Below, one piece after another: positions 1-10,246 of a stretch of DNA of 64,000 nucleotides. Every line of letters starts with the position of its first letter. Position 1 is the stretch's first letter. Source of the stretch: Magnaporthiopsis rhizophila (taxonomy: Eukaryota > Ascomycota > Sordariomycetes > Magnaporthales > Magnaporthaceae); the NCBI GenBank assembly GCA_003049465.1, contig PYSS01000052.1, positions 186,001 through 250,000 on the forward strand. The letters run 5' to 3'. Under the pieces are notes generated by a model. It saw only the letters and a list, made by a program, of their open reading frames with translations. It was not told the origin of the DNA and did not search any database. A program made the translations under genes and the position numbers.

Positions 1-1179
1 TCCTTCACTCCAAGCTGGGTTCTGAGCTGTTCTTCCATCTTCCTTTCGTTCTCGTTTGGCTGGAAGTCGGGCTCACCCAGCGGGGCCATGTAAACCACGG
101 CAATGCCGAGAAGCCAGACGACGATAAGAGAGGCGCGGGTCAGCCACTTTTTGTGGGCGCCCGACTCTCCCTGGCCGGGATGGCTCATGACCGAGTATGC
201 GGCGAGGACGGGGAAGACGGCGAAGGCGCAGGCGAGGACCGAGAGGGGAACGTCGTAGAAGGACGCGTTGTTCAATTCCTGCTCGTTCGACGGCTTGGCC
301 CGATTCTCAATCTTTTCGGCAATGACGAAGATGCCGGCAACGAGCATGGCGACGGCGAGCAGAATCGAGGCCAGGAGGAAGCTCTCGAGCGTGCCGCGGA
401 AGGCATCCATGACGCGCCGCGCGATGGGTCTGGAGAAGGTCGCGGCCCGACGGGGCTTGCCGGCGCGGATGGCCTTTTTCTTGGCCCAATGTTTGAAGCG
501 TTGGATGGTGAAGAAGACCAGAAACAGCGTGGCAAGACCGGCCTCGATGTAGTACGAAATCATGATCTGCATGTGTCCCTGTCATCAGTATGGAGCGACG
601 AGAAAGAATTATAAAAAAAAAAAAAAAAAAAAATTAAAAAAAAAGAGAGAAAAAACGTGAAGTAGCAAAGCTCAAAGCAGGGTGGTAAGTTAACGCGCTC
701 CCTGCTGACTGGAAACTCACCCCTATTCCGGCCATGTCTGGATTCGCGCTCAAGGCGAGGGCCATGCACGTCTCGGCCGGGCAGGAGTAGGACGTGTTGA
801 ACACTTGGGCAAGAAAGACGTTGAAGAGGGGCTCGTTGATCATAACCTCGCTCAGATACCTGCCAGACAGCACCGCTGTCTTGGCCCTTTGCATTTGCGC
901 GCGCTCTGCGGGCGTGTAAGTCAGGGTAGGGTCGAAGTCGGGCACGGAATTAGCAGCCTCGTCCCAGTCGGCGGGAAAGGACTCCATCATCCAGACGATG
1001 CCCAGCGGGAGACTGAAGCCTGCGGACTGCTTCTTGTCGAAACGGTTGGGTTGCATCATCACGGCGAAGAACTCGCCGTACTGGCGGCAGGACCGACTCC
1101 ATTGCATTTGCTCGATGGCCGGCCATCCTTCGATGTAGGCGTAGTGGTAGCCCGGGACCTTGATGGAGTAGTCCCTCAT
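1..1179 (-). CDS. Conserved fungal multi-span membrane protein, 3' end cut by the window edge
   Basis: Two exons are visible on the minus strand, 1179-721 and 566-1 (continuing beyond the window). The intron (720-567) starts with GTGAGT, ends in ATGCAG, and carries a T-rich tract on the coding strand. The start is the ATG that begins MRDYSIKVPGYHYAY; the upstream frame is open but looks like leader. Exon 1 encodes about 153 mostly soluble residues. Exon 2 opens with a hydrophobic helix (ISYYIEAGLATLFLVFF), then a basic loop rich in Lys and Arg, and two or three further hydrophobic segments (SFLLASILLAVAMLV, VPLSVLACAFAVFPVL, LIVVWLLGIAVVYMAP). I do not recognise the family. The pattern is an integral membrane protein with a soluble N-terminal part. 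Gene structure is well supported; function is unknown. Confidence 0.7.
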
Positions 1180-2641
1180 CTTGAATATGGGATGGACTGG
1201 CTGGGAACTGCCGGTTTGACAAGGTTGAGGCAAGTAGCTACGAGGCACACGCTCCCGGAGCGAAGTGGGAGCGCGAGGGGATTTAAAGCAGCCCACGGCC
1301 CGCCGCCACCGCCCTCCCAACGCCGCCAGCTAACTAGGATGCTTGGCATTGGAGCTGGCGGCCCGACACACAAGACAGGGGGCATTCTGCGTTATGTCTA
1401 CAGCTGGGTCCCAGGGCGTCGTGGAACTTGTGCTAACGGACGAGACGGTGCTCGTGGGGGAGGGAGGAGGGCGGGCAAGTCCTGGCAGCTGAACCAAATT
1501 CAAGGCCAGACACGAGCAGTTGTGTCTCGAGCCAGTCCCGCCTGATAGCGGCGCGTCACTAGTGCGCAGGGCTGAAGACAAGGGCGTCGAAGGAGCAAGG
1601 GCCGGCGAGCAATCAGAACGCTCATCTCTGGCAGGGGAGCATGCATCGAAAAGACCTGGCACGTTCCCCAAAAAAAAGAGCGCAGCACAGCAATTAGCAG
1701 TCGAGCGGTAGGGATACCACCAACACCACCACCACAGCCAAATACCTGGAGTTTAACTTTCTTACATTATTTTCCTACCAATTTAAGTCCGATTTATCTT
1801 GGATGAGTTCGCAGGGTGGGTGGTGCAAGACGACTTTTTTTTTTTTTTGGGAACGTGCCAGGTCGCGGCTGGTCACGCCTGGGCTGGGGTGGGACAAAGC
1901 GCCCAATGCGGGGCAGCTCAAAAACAGGCGCCTCGATCCCAGTGGTCTGGCACACGAGCGGTGGGCCCGGGGCCGCCACCGCGCCCTTCTTCCGCCTATC
2001 GCGCTCGAAATACGCCGCGGGTCGGGTTACGTCAGGACCCACCCGAGATTTGGTTTCTTTTTCGTGCTGCAGGAATCACCAACAGCCACGCCGGGATCAC
2101 TCGACTGGAATCCTGTGCCCCCCCCTCCCTATCAACAAGAGCCAACGCCGACCACACCCAGGGGTTTTGTGATTTCCAGGCCGTGCCGGATTGCCGGACT
2201 GCCCGGAACTCCGGTGTGGGTGGTATCCAATGCTGGCAAAAGGGATGGATGCTTGGGTTCTGGACGGCCCAACAGAGAGGAGGCGAAATTGAGGAAATGC
2301 GAAGGGATTGAAGTGCATGCTGCGCCCTTTCATCAAGATGAGACCTTTCCATGTGTACCTTTCCTATGCCTTTGGTCGAGTAGTCCATTGGGAGTCGTTG
2401 GCATGTCGATCTGCATCGTGTAACGTTGCAGACAAAAGGTCGTCGCCTCGGATTCACTCACATATCCCTAAAAGCAGGCTACCGACAAAATGACCAGCCC
2501 CACACGTAAAGAAATAAGATAGCCAGGTATGCAGTCAAAAGAAGAGTCTTGACGCCAGGCCTTGAATGCTTGGACACCGTTGGCAGAAGAATCCAGGAGC
2601 AACCATCCAACCAACAAAATCTGCATCAGAAAGATCCCTGA
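1180..2641. other. Intergenic stretch holding an A/T-tailed inverted repeat
   Basis: No reading frame here has exon structure or a recognisable family, although several frames stay open by chance because of GC content. The notable content is the inverted repeat listed separately at 1653-1863. Confidence 0.6.
1653..1863. repeat. Inverted repeat, 16-bp perfect arms plus A/T runs
   Basis: The left arm (1653-1678) reads GACCTGGCACGTTCCC followed by an A run. The right arm (about 1834-1863) is a T run followed by GGGAACGTGCCAGGTC, the exact reverse complement over 16 bases, with only one extra C on the left before the A run. About 155 bp separate the arms. No open reading frame lies between them. 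It could be a MITE-like remnant, a foldback element or a hairpin-forming site; I could not identify a target-site duplication. Confidence 0.6.
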
Positions 2642-5260
2642 TCATGCAGTCCCGTGGGTCGCGCAACACCCACTGAGCTGGCCGCCCTGGCCGCCAAGAG
2701 TCTCGGCTTTACCAGGCTCCCCGCTCCCAGCCGGCCCGTTGAGCGACACGCTGCAGTTGAACTCCTGCGTGCTGGGCGGCACGTCGAGGGCCGGGTTCCG
2801 GTCGAAGAAGTTGACGGGCCTCATGGTGACGCGCAGCACCTCGCACGGCATGACGGGGAAGTCCTCGATCCTGGGCACGTGCTGGAGCGCAAACTGCACC
2901 CAGACCACGGCGTCGCCGGCCGCGAGCGGGTCGCGCCGGTCCGCCCACGAGCGCACGCCGGTGCCGCCGCGGCTCTGGTTGGTGTACAGCCCTCCCGCGT
3001 ACAGCTCGCCGTCCTTGTAGCGGGTCACGTACACGGACCGGTCGGCGAACTCGGCCCGGCGCCGGTGGAAGCTGTCGGCGTCGGCCAGGAGCGACTGCAT
3101 GGCCGGCACGTGGATCTTGTACGAGGCCGCGTGGCCGTTGACGGGGTTGCGGACCGCCTCGTTGGCGATGCGGAACACGCGCCCGCGCGACGCGTCCAGG
3201 TCGAACCCGCCCGACGTCGCGATGGCCTTGCTCTCGACCGTGTAGCCCACGCCGTGCGGGTTGACGACGGGGTCGCGCGGCAGCGGCACCGTCTCGTCGT
3301 ACACGACCGTGTTGCCGTGGCCCGCCACCATGGGGTCGACGCGCAGGCTGAAGAAGTGCTGGTGGAACGCCGCCAGCGCCCCCGGGTGCACGACGGTGCC
3401 GTAGGGGTGCGGCGTGGTCGTGAGGTCGAGGTCCACAGGTTGGGTCGACAAAATGCCGGTTGCCCTCACCTCGTACGTAACATCACCCGCCTGTAGCGGA
3501 AGAACAAAAACGATCATGTAAGCAGCGGCGATTCACAATATCCCTAGTGAAGGAGAAGGGGTGGGGCCATTTCTTTTTTCCCTACCTGGTTGAAGATCCA
3601 GGCAAGGATGTATTCGTAGTTGGACACGGTGAGAATTGTTTGCAGAACCAACTCTCTTGACCTTGTAACGCACGCTCGGTTGGTCCGGTACTGTAGGTGG
3701 GTACGCGAAAGGGTCAGCCGTGAAGCGATTTCCCATCACCCAAGAGAAAGAAAATCTTTAGCAACATACGTTTGTGTGCTTCCAAAGCAAGCCGCCGTCC
3801 TGCTCATGGACACAAATCACATTCGGATAAGGGACCGGCCGTCCTTCGCTATCACTTAGAACACCCGAAATGTAGTAGATTGATCCGAGACAGTCGCAGC
3901 CCAGGGCGAGGTTGTTGGCCATTATGCCAGCACCGACGTCGCCCAGATCGAAGGCGGCCTTCTTGTGGAACGGGTGCCGCGGGTCGGCGTAGGGGATGCT
4001 CATGTCGCTGAGGCTCAGCCGGTAGAAAAGAGGGCGGCCGTCGTAGTGCACGTCGTAAAGGACCATGCCCTCGCGCTGGTTGAAGCCGACCTTGAAGTCC
4101 CACTTTTGCCACGAGATTAGGCGGCCGACCTCGGAGAAGTTGGACACCTTGAAGGAGGCGCCCTCGGGCTGGACCACGCGCAGGGGCTTCAGGTCGGAAC
4201 GCAGCGACGGCTGGGCCTCGGGGATGTACTCGTTGGGCGGCACCGGCTTCCAGGGTTCCAGAGGCTTGACCTTCTCGTCGAGGCCCGTCGGCAAGATGTC
4301 GATGCGTACGATCTCCAGCGTCGCCGTGTCGACGACGGGGGAGATGGGGAGCGGGAAGGAATAGTGGCAGCCATCCTTCTCTGTCGGGTTGTTGGGGTCC
4401 CGCATGTACAGAAACACCTGGTACAGGCGCTTCTCATCGCTGAACTTTCCCTCGTTTACGCCGTCCGAGCCTGTGACGATTGTCGGTAAGTGGTCGTGAT
4501 CTTCCGCCCCTGGGGCGCCAGCGTAGGTACCTAGGTAATATGTAAAAGAGAAGTGGTGAAGAAAAAAAAGGTGAGGACGAACCATAGATCCAAGGGTCGG
4601 CCATAACCACGGTCCCTTCCGGGAGCTTGAGCTTGGCAATCTCTGCTTGGAGCTCGGCATTCTTGAAAATCGCTTCTTCGATAACGGCCAATTCCTCAGC
4701 GTCTCCGTTGGCATGCAGGTTGGGGCCAAGCAGCACGTTGCTCTCGACCAGGCTCTTGCTGAGGTTCACGACTGCTTCGTGTAGCTTGTGCTGTTTGGGC
4801 AAGTTTCGGCCGTGTCAGTGTGACATGTGACAAACACGCGACCGAGCAAACACGTTCTGTGGGGAAACGAAGTGTGACGTAACCAGGAAATGCGGCGGGG
4901 CTGGCGACTGACAGTGTTCCGGATGTAGTACACCACAAAACTGCGGCGATCGATGCTGGAGGTCGACTGGCCCTTTCTCTCGGCGACGAGGTAGGGCATG
5001 AGCTCGGCCTTTGCCGGCTCCAACAGCGTGACGACCTTGAACTGGAACTTGGTGCCCTCGGGCCATGCCGCGCGGATTAGGGATGAGGATCGACTGATCT
5101 CGTCGCCCGAAAGCGGCCCGAGCGGGTGGGCCTGGCATGCGGGAGGTGTAATAGTAGCATCGATCTGGGTAGCAGGGGCGGCGGCAGCGGCGCCGTTCTG
5201 CTGGACCGCCCCCGGGACACCGACGGTGGCCCCTTGGCTGGAATCGTTGTGGCTGGCCAT
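2642..5260 (-). CDS. Copper amine oxidase (primary amine oxidase, topaquinone enzyme)
   Basis: Five exons: 5260-4913, 4790-4583, 4470-3770, 3690-3586 and 3490-2642, giving 736 residues, a normal length for fungal enzymes. The enzyme oxidises primary amines to aldehyde, ammonia and hydrogen peroxide. The topaquinone precursor is Tyr444 in VSNYEY, which lies in the small fourth exon. The catalytic-base Asp is in AFDLGDVGAG (about residue 360). Copper ligands are the HxH of FHQHFFSLR (about 497 and 499) and the His of LQHVPRIEDFPVMP (about 658). The N-terminal 40 residues are Ala/Gln-rich and poorly structured; there is no clear signal peptide and the C-terminus (THGTA) is not a peroxisomal SRL-type signal. 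Three introns have ordinary donors (GTCAGT, GTATGT, GTAGGG). Intron 2 uses GTTCGT, which is needed to give the conserved join DPWIYGSDG. Confidence 0.95.
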
Positions 5261-6128
5261 TGCTGACTGTGGATGACCGGGAGGGCGTGGTGCGGTTTCT
5301 GAGGGAGAGCAGGACGACTAGGGTGCGAAGCCGGAAACAAAGGGTCGGCCGACGACGTCAAATCTACCTATAGAGGTACCTGGTAGATGTATAGATGTAC
5401 CTAGGGAGGTGTAGGTAGGTAGGTATATATCGATGGAGTCTTTGGCTTGGATGAAGTCAAATGGGGGCAAAATGATAAGAGTGCCAGGGTGGGGGAGGGA
5501 TTGCAGGTGGTCACGCAGATCCGCCCGCTCGCGTAATCACCTCCGTCAATGTGACTAGCGTGCGGGAACCAGGAGCGGCATTGGAGTCGGGGGCCGCGGG
5601 CACACAAGTGAAGCCGGCGATTGGATCCGCAGACGGGTCCGTGGAACGCTCACAATGACGTACAGCGCTCTGGGCGCTACTCCCAACAGCATCGACGAAG
5701 ATGCCAGGATGAACATTCGTCCGTTTTGCCTGCCACTCGGGAAATAGGACCCTGAACTGTCGGCTGATTCTTATCGGCTAGATTTCAACCTTAATTCTCA
5801 TGAGATGGGACAGGAAGACGTCGGATTGGCCATTCCTATCCCGCCGACCGGATTTCGGGCCAAGATGCTGGGAAAACCCCGGCAGTGGTGGACTACCCCC
5901 CATCCTGCACATGCATCTCACTATCGGACGGCTGTGACACTATCTCGTGGCGTCAATCCGAATTCGGCTTCCCTCGGCCGGGACGAGAAAGAGATGCCGA
6001 CTGGCTCTGCTGATGGATGGAGTTGTGACTAGGACAGCAAGCATCTAACAATTGTTTGATCTCTGCGCACGGCGATGTCTTCCCCTTGGAGAAGCCGAGG
6101 CAAACGAAAGCAAATAAAACGGCGCGGA
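5261..6128. promoter_or_regulatory. Probable upstream region of the amine oxidase gene
   Basis: This 868-bp gap holds no supported gene. Between about 5370 and 5435 it carries short runs of GTAG/CCTA repeats and a TATATA core (about 5423-5429) oriented toward the amine oxidase start. The role as promoter is inferred from position. Confidence 0.35.
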
Positions 6129-6944
6129 TCACCTCAGCACCCTCCTGTGGCCCGTGGCCATCCACAGCCTCGCATACCACAGATGGAGCTCGAACATGAG
6201 CCGTCCCATGGGCGGCCTGGCTTCTGGGCCCTCAAGCCTACGCGCGCTGTTGAAGAGTGCGCTCCTCAGGCCGAGCTCGGCCAGGCCCTTGTCGGGGTCG
6301 ACCCTAGCCGAGATGGTGAAGAGGCCATCCGACTCGCGCGGGCCCGAGTTTCGGGGCGAGTCACCGCACCGCACCGTGATGGACGTCGGCGTTTTTTCCA
6401 CCACCTCGAAGTGGTCCGTTATGACGGTTCCCGGCTCATAATCTGACTCGGCAAGCTGCTCACGCGACCACAGATCCGTGGCTGTCGACTCGTTGGAGTA
6501 CTTGCGCTCTAGGATGCGGCGCTGCGCCTCGTAGCCTGAGATTGGTTCGGAAGGGATTGAGCATGTCAGAGAGACGCTGGCGTCTGGCAGGGGGCACAAA
6601 CGTGCGGGCGGCGGTGGCGTGATGCCTGCCCGCTTCTGGTGTGGAAGCAAGCATGGGAAAACTTTCTTACCGAGGCCGGACCAGACCCCACGGCAGAACT
6701 CGAGGACGAGATCGCCCTCGCGCTCGAGGAGCTCGGGACGGATATCGTCGAGGGGAATGTGCTTGAGGCAAATGTCCTGGACCGCCGGGTTCTTGTATGC
6801 GTTGTGGCGCTTCCACAGCTTGCTCGAGAACAAGGGGTCGCGCGGCGGCAGCGGGCGGACGACCACGGTGCTGGCGTTCAGGTAGCCCAGTGCCGTGGCC
6901 GCCGTCAGGGTGCCGGCAAACAACGTCTTGCGGATGATGCCCAT
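6129..6944 (-). CDS. Conserved fungal protein of unknown function with N-terminal hydrophobic segment
   Basis: Two exons, 6944-6671 and 6535-6129, joined across an intron (GTAAGA donor, CTCAG acceptor) that splits a Gly codon; 226 residues. The N-terminus (MGIIRKTLFAGTLTAATALGYL) could be a membrane anchor or mitochondrial targeting segment. After it come a short Pro-rich PLPPRDPLFSS motif, IPLDDIRPELLE, and a segment FCRGVWSGLGYEAQRRILERKY just at the splice join. The second half contains TVITDHFEVVEKTPTSITVRCGDSPRN, which looks like a beta-rich core, and a C-terminal helix ending in GHRRVLR. I recall this arrangement as a conserved ascomycete family without an assigned role, so I give no function. 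It lies in tandem with the amine oxidase, 868 bp downstream of that gene's start on the same strand. Confidence 0.85.
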   Translation of the reverse strand: MGIIRKTLFAGTLTAATALGYLNASTVVVRPLPPRDPLFSSKLWKRHNAYKNPAVQDICLKHIPLDDIRPELLEREGDLVLEFCRGVWSGLGKKVFPCLLPHQKRAGITPPPPARLCPLPDASVSLTCSIPSEPISGYEAQRRILERKYSNESTATDLWSREQLAESDYEPGTVITDHFEVVEKTPTSITVRCGDSPRNSGPRESDGLFTISARVDPDKGLAELGLRSALFNSARRLEGPEARPPMGRLMFELHLWYARLWMATGHRRVLR

Positions 6945-9721
6945 TTCTTTCTCTCTCTTTTTGCAACTCGGGCAGCTGAAAGAGGCCAGTTCGGAGTGTC
7001 GCAGGCACCACCAGGGCGCGATGAGGGTTGAAACGCTCAAGGCGGGGACCAGAGTTTGCGGGCGGGTTATAAGCGGGACCAAACCCCAGCCACCAAAGCG
7101 GCGCACAACTCCAATTCGGCATCACATTTGGCCCGCGCTACGGTTTGCCAAGACCACGAACCACCAGACCAACTCTTACACGGGTACCCGCAGTTAGCAA
7201 GTGACCGCAGAGGAGGCGATAGATTATCGTACGACGACCGCTTACGGCTCCAGACCCCTCAACAAGCGAGCGCATTGCCGAGCTCTGGTCGACAAGGGTA
7301 GGTTCTCATCTACCAATCCATAAACTTGGCCCGCGTAGGACACTCAGTCCGAGTACACATGGGCCAGGACACATCGGCAGAGGGTATCATGGGGTTAGGT
7401 ACACAAAAACCAAAATGTGTCGAGGGAAACGAAGAACAGGGATACTACAGGCATATTGTAAATATAGGCACAAACCACGTTCCGCTACCCATATTCGTTG
7501 TAGTCGCCAAAGTTCCAGACGCAGATGTCCCCAAGCATATCTGATCAAGCGACAAGAACGCATCAGCAAGAACCAAAGTGGGCTTGTCTAGGCGTGGAGG
7601 GTCCAGGCCTGCATCTGATATACATACTGTCTCCCGCTAGAAACAGGTAAAAAGTCATTCGGTTGCTCTAGGGGTGGAGTGTGGATATATGTCATGGCGG
7701 GCGAGCGATAGAGACGGTCGCGAAAAGAAGCTGATATTCGGGAGACGCCCAGTGATTGCGGGAGATCGGCCGGATCCCGGAAGCCGTGATAAAGGTCTCA
7801 GCCAAGTGCTTCGGACGGCTAAATGTGTTGACAACGATGCTTCCAACAGCTGTACGGGATATCTCTGGCATTCTTTTAACTACGTCGCCGACGCGCCCCT
7901 ATTTACCGACCTCGCCGTCCCCCACCGTCACCGGGCAACGAAGCCATGGCCTACGTACTAGCCTAGATCGTTACCCATAACGACGGCCTCCACGGTGTCG
8001 TCTTCCTCTGTCACGATCACCGGCGCGGTTTGGTTGCCACAGCCGCAGCCGCCACTTGACGGCCCGACCAGCAGTAGGTTTAGGAATGCACTTGGGCGAG
8101 TTTAGCTAAAGGAGGTCGCCAAGTAGCAAAGTCGGCGTCTCCTAGCGAGATGTTTCCGCCCCAGCTACGGGTGTATGTGCCTGCCATTTGTGTGGTCCTG
8201 GCGACTGCGACGGGTACTTTGCGAAAGCGATCGACACGGGAATGAGACGAACCCGGGGATCTTGACCTTGGGCGGGAAATCCTACCCCTACACAAGGCGT
8301 CCGCGGCCTCCACAAAGGAGAGGTGGTTTCGGCCGATCTCTCCCCAGAATTCCAGTTTTGGACGCAGCTGTCTTCGGCAATGACTTGGGTGGGTGGCCAA
8401 GGAGGAAGATCCTCCGATCTCCCGCGGCAATCCGTCTTGTCTTGTCGCATCTGCCCCGCGCTGTCAGTGACCTTGGCGGGGGCGTGAAACGCGCGCCGTG
8501 GGTCGGTATTCTCCGACGCGCAGCGGAGGGCCCAAGAATATGGCCACGAGGCTTGATGACGATCCTCAAAATGAATCCCTGGCTTGACATTGAAGGTAGC
8601 ACGCCTTGATTTGTGGCGTTTGTTGGGATAACCGCGGCTTTCGTGCCGAAGGTGCTTTTATACCGACGCTCGAAGGCGAGGCATGCGGACATGGGCGGGT
8701 AATCACTCCCCTGCGATCGCCAAGGGGCAGGCGGTAAATGATCACCGGCAAGGTCCCAAGGAGAAGCCTGGCTGATCACCAGGGTGACATTTGACGAAGC
8801 TTTCTCTCGTTTTTCCGGTTTTTTGTTTCATGCATGGGCTTGACACATTGACAGCGACGCCTCCTTCCACGTTCATGCTTCCCGTTTCAGCCCGTCTGGC
8901 AGGGGAGAGTATCCAAACTTGGGGGCACCCCCACAGTCAAAGCTTGCTCGTTGGCTGGCCCGTTGTATCGGTTCGGTCGGGCCCGTTGCCTGGGACCTCC
9001 TGAATCTCCAGAAGAGTGGTGAGTGTAATAGGAAAAGGATACATTGTCTCGGGTGCGATTTCGTATGCTACAATGGGTGCTAATGACAATCCCGATTAGG
9101 AAATCCACGTCAAAAAATTCTGTTTACAACATACCTGCCATGGGGAGGTGTATTTTTAACCTTGAGGCAACGAATGACGATGCAAGCATCCCTACTCGCG
9201 CCGGTCGCCACCGGCATCGGCAAGCACCCCGAGCGAGAGCGGATGGAGACTCACGGCAACCCTTTCGGAAAATCTGGTCCGCCCTATCGTACATGGTACC
9301 TACCGCCCCTGTTTTTGTCCCGGGCCTATGGCTCTGACGTACGACAAAGGGGCTGCTAACCAAATGGCAGGCGAAGTTACCATGGAGCAGCAGGTAGGGG
9401 AGCGATCACAATCAGGGTTCACGACACCATCTGCGGCTCCCCCGCGGATTGCCGGCTTCCGAGAAGATCGATATCCCCTCCATGACGAGTATAAAGTGCG
9501 GCTCCGTCCTGGCTGGCAATACCTCTTGCTCTCTTTCTTCCCCACGCTCGCTTTGGACGACGGCCTCTTCGTTTCCTCTTTCCCAACTTTTTCTTCTTTT
9601 TGTTCTTTACGCTTCTCAAGCCGGCCGGCCGGACAAATATCTTCACTCTTCCAACGAGTTTTCTTTTTTTTTTTTTTTTTTTTTGACACCATCTCTCTTT
9701 TCTTCAACCCACACAGCCAAA
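6945..9721. other. Gene-poor stretch, 2.8 kb
   Basis: No supported gene. Several frames of 60-160 codons exist on both strands, but none has a recognisable domain, signal peptide or splice structure. The right end is the promoter and leader of the next gene: a TATAAAG at 9490-9496 followed by long CT-rich tracts, and a 21-base T run (9664-9684) about 40 bases before the start codon. Confidence 0.6.
9490..9496 (+). promoter_or_regulatory. Probable TATA box of the 9722 gene
   Basis: TATAAAG lies 226 bases before the start codon and is followed by pyrimidine-rich leader sequence (about 9527-9685), the usual arrangement of highly expressed fungal genes with CT-rich 5' leaders. Assignment is inferred from sequence and position. 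Confidence 0.45.
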
Positions 9722-10246
9722 ATGAAGTTCACTCTTGCCTCGGTCCTTTCGCTTGTTGCCGTCGCCTCCGCCGTCGTAGTGGAGACCCCTGAGCAGAGCG
9801 TCGACCGCCGCGAAGTCCTCCTCATGGAGCGAGCGGGCGAAAACGGCAATCGTAAGTGTTCAGCCGTTCTTATCCCCGCTTCGGGACAAGGCGAAGAACA
9901 CCCGCGCTAACCAATGGAAACACAGGCCCTGTCCCCAACGGTGCTTGCTGCGTTGAGAAAACGTCCCTTAAGCAGGATGTGTGCCGCGTCAACGGCCAGA
10001 ATGGACGCTGCATAACCGCAAGCGTCAACAACTGTAAGTTTTACGTTTTTTTTTCCTCTTTTTTTTTTCCTTCTTTCTTTTTCTCGCGAACCAATAGCTT
10101 CACAACAAGGACTAGATGTGTACTGATCACGATTCCAACTGATAGGCCAAACGCGCCTCACCTGCATCGAGGACAGCAGGCTTGTCTGCAACGCCAAGGT
10201 GTTGGAGCGTGGCCGTCCCAAGTGCGTCCTTAAGGGTGCCAAATAA
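9722..10246 (+). CDS. Small secreted cysteine-rich protein (effector-like)
   Basis: Three exons, 9722-9851, 9926-10033 and 10146-10246, encode 112 residues. Introns start with GTAAGT in both cases and end in ACAG and ATAG. The N-terminus MKFTLASVLSLVAVASAVVV is a clear secretion signal. A short region containing DRRE and MERAGENGNR, which could hold a Kex2-like processing site, precedes a core with eight cysteines. The spacing is CC-x10-C-x8-C-x7-C-x5-C-x7-C-x11-C, consistent with four disulfides. No family is recognised. Secretion, size and even cysteine number fit a fungal small secreted protein that acts outside the cell, in competition or host contact; that role is inferred. The strong TATA box and CT-rich leader suggest high expression. 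Confidence 0.85.

Noticed and set aside
1799..2423. Overlapping plus-strand frames of 170 and 206 codons
   Set aside because: They start within the T run of an inverted repeat, have no motif, and share sequence in different frames; typical chance frames in GC-rich DNA.
2654..3496. 280-codon plus-strand frame
   Set aside because: It is the antisense shadow of the amine oxidase last exon, with Arg/Val/Gly-skewed composition.
8288..8779. 163-codon minus-strand frame
   Set aside because: No domain, no start context and no splice partners; Arg/Pro-rich composition like other chance frames.
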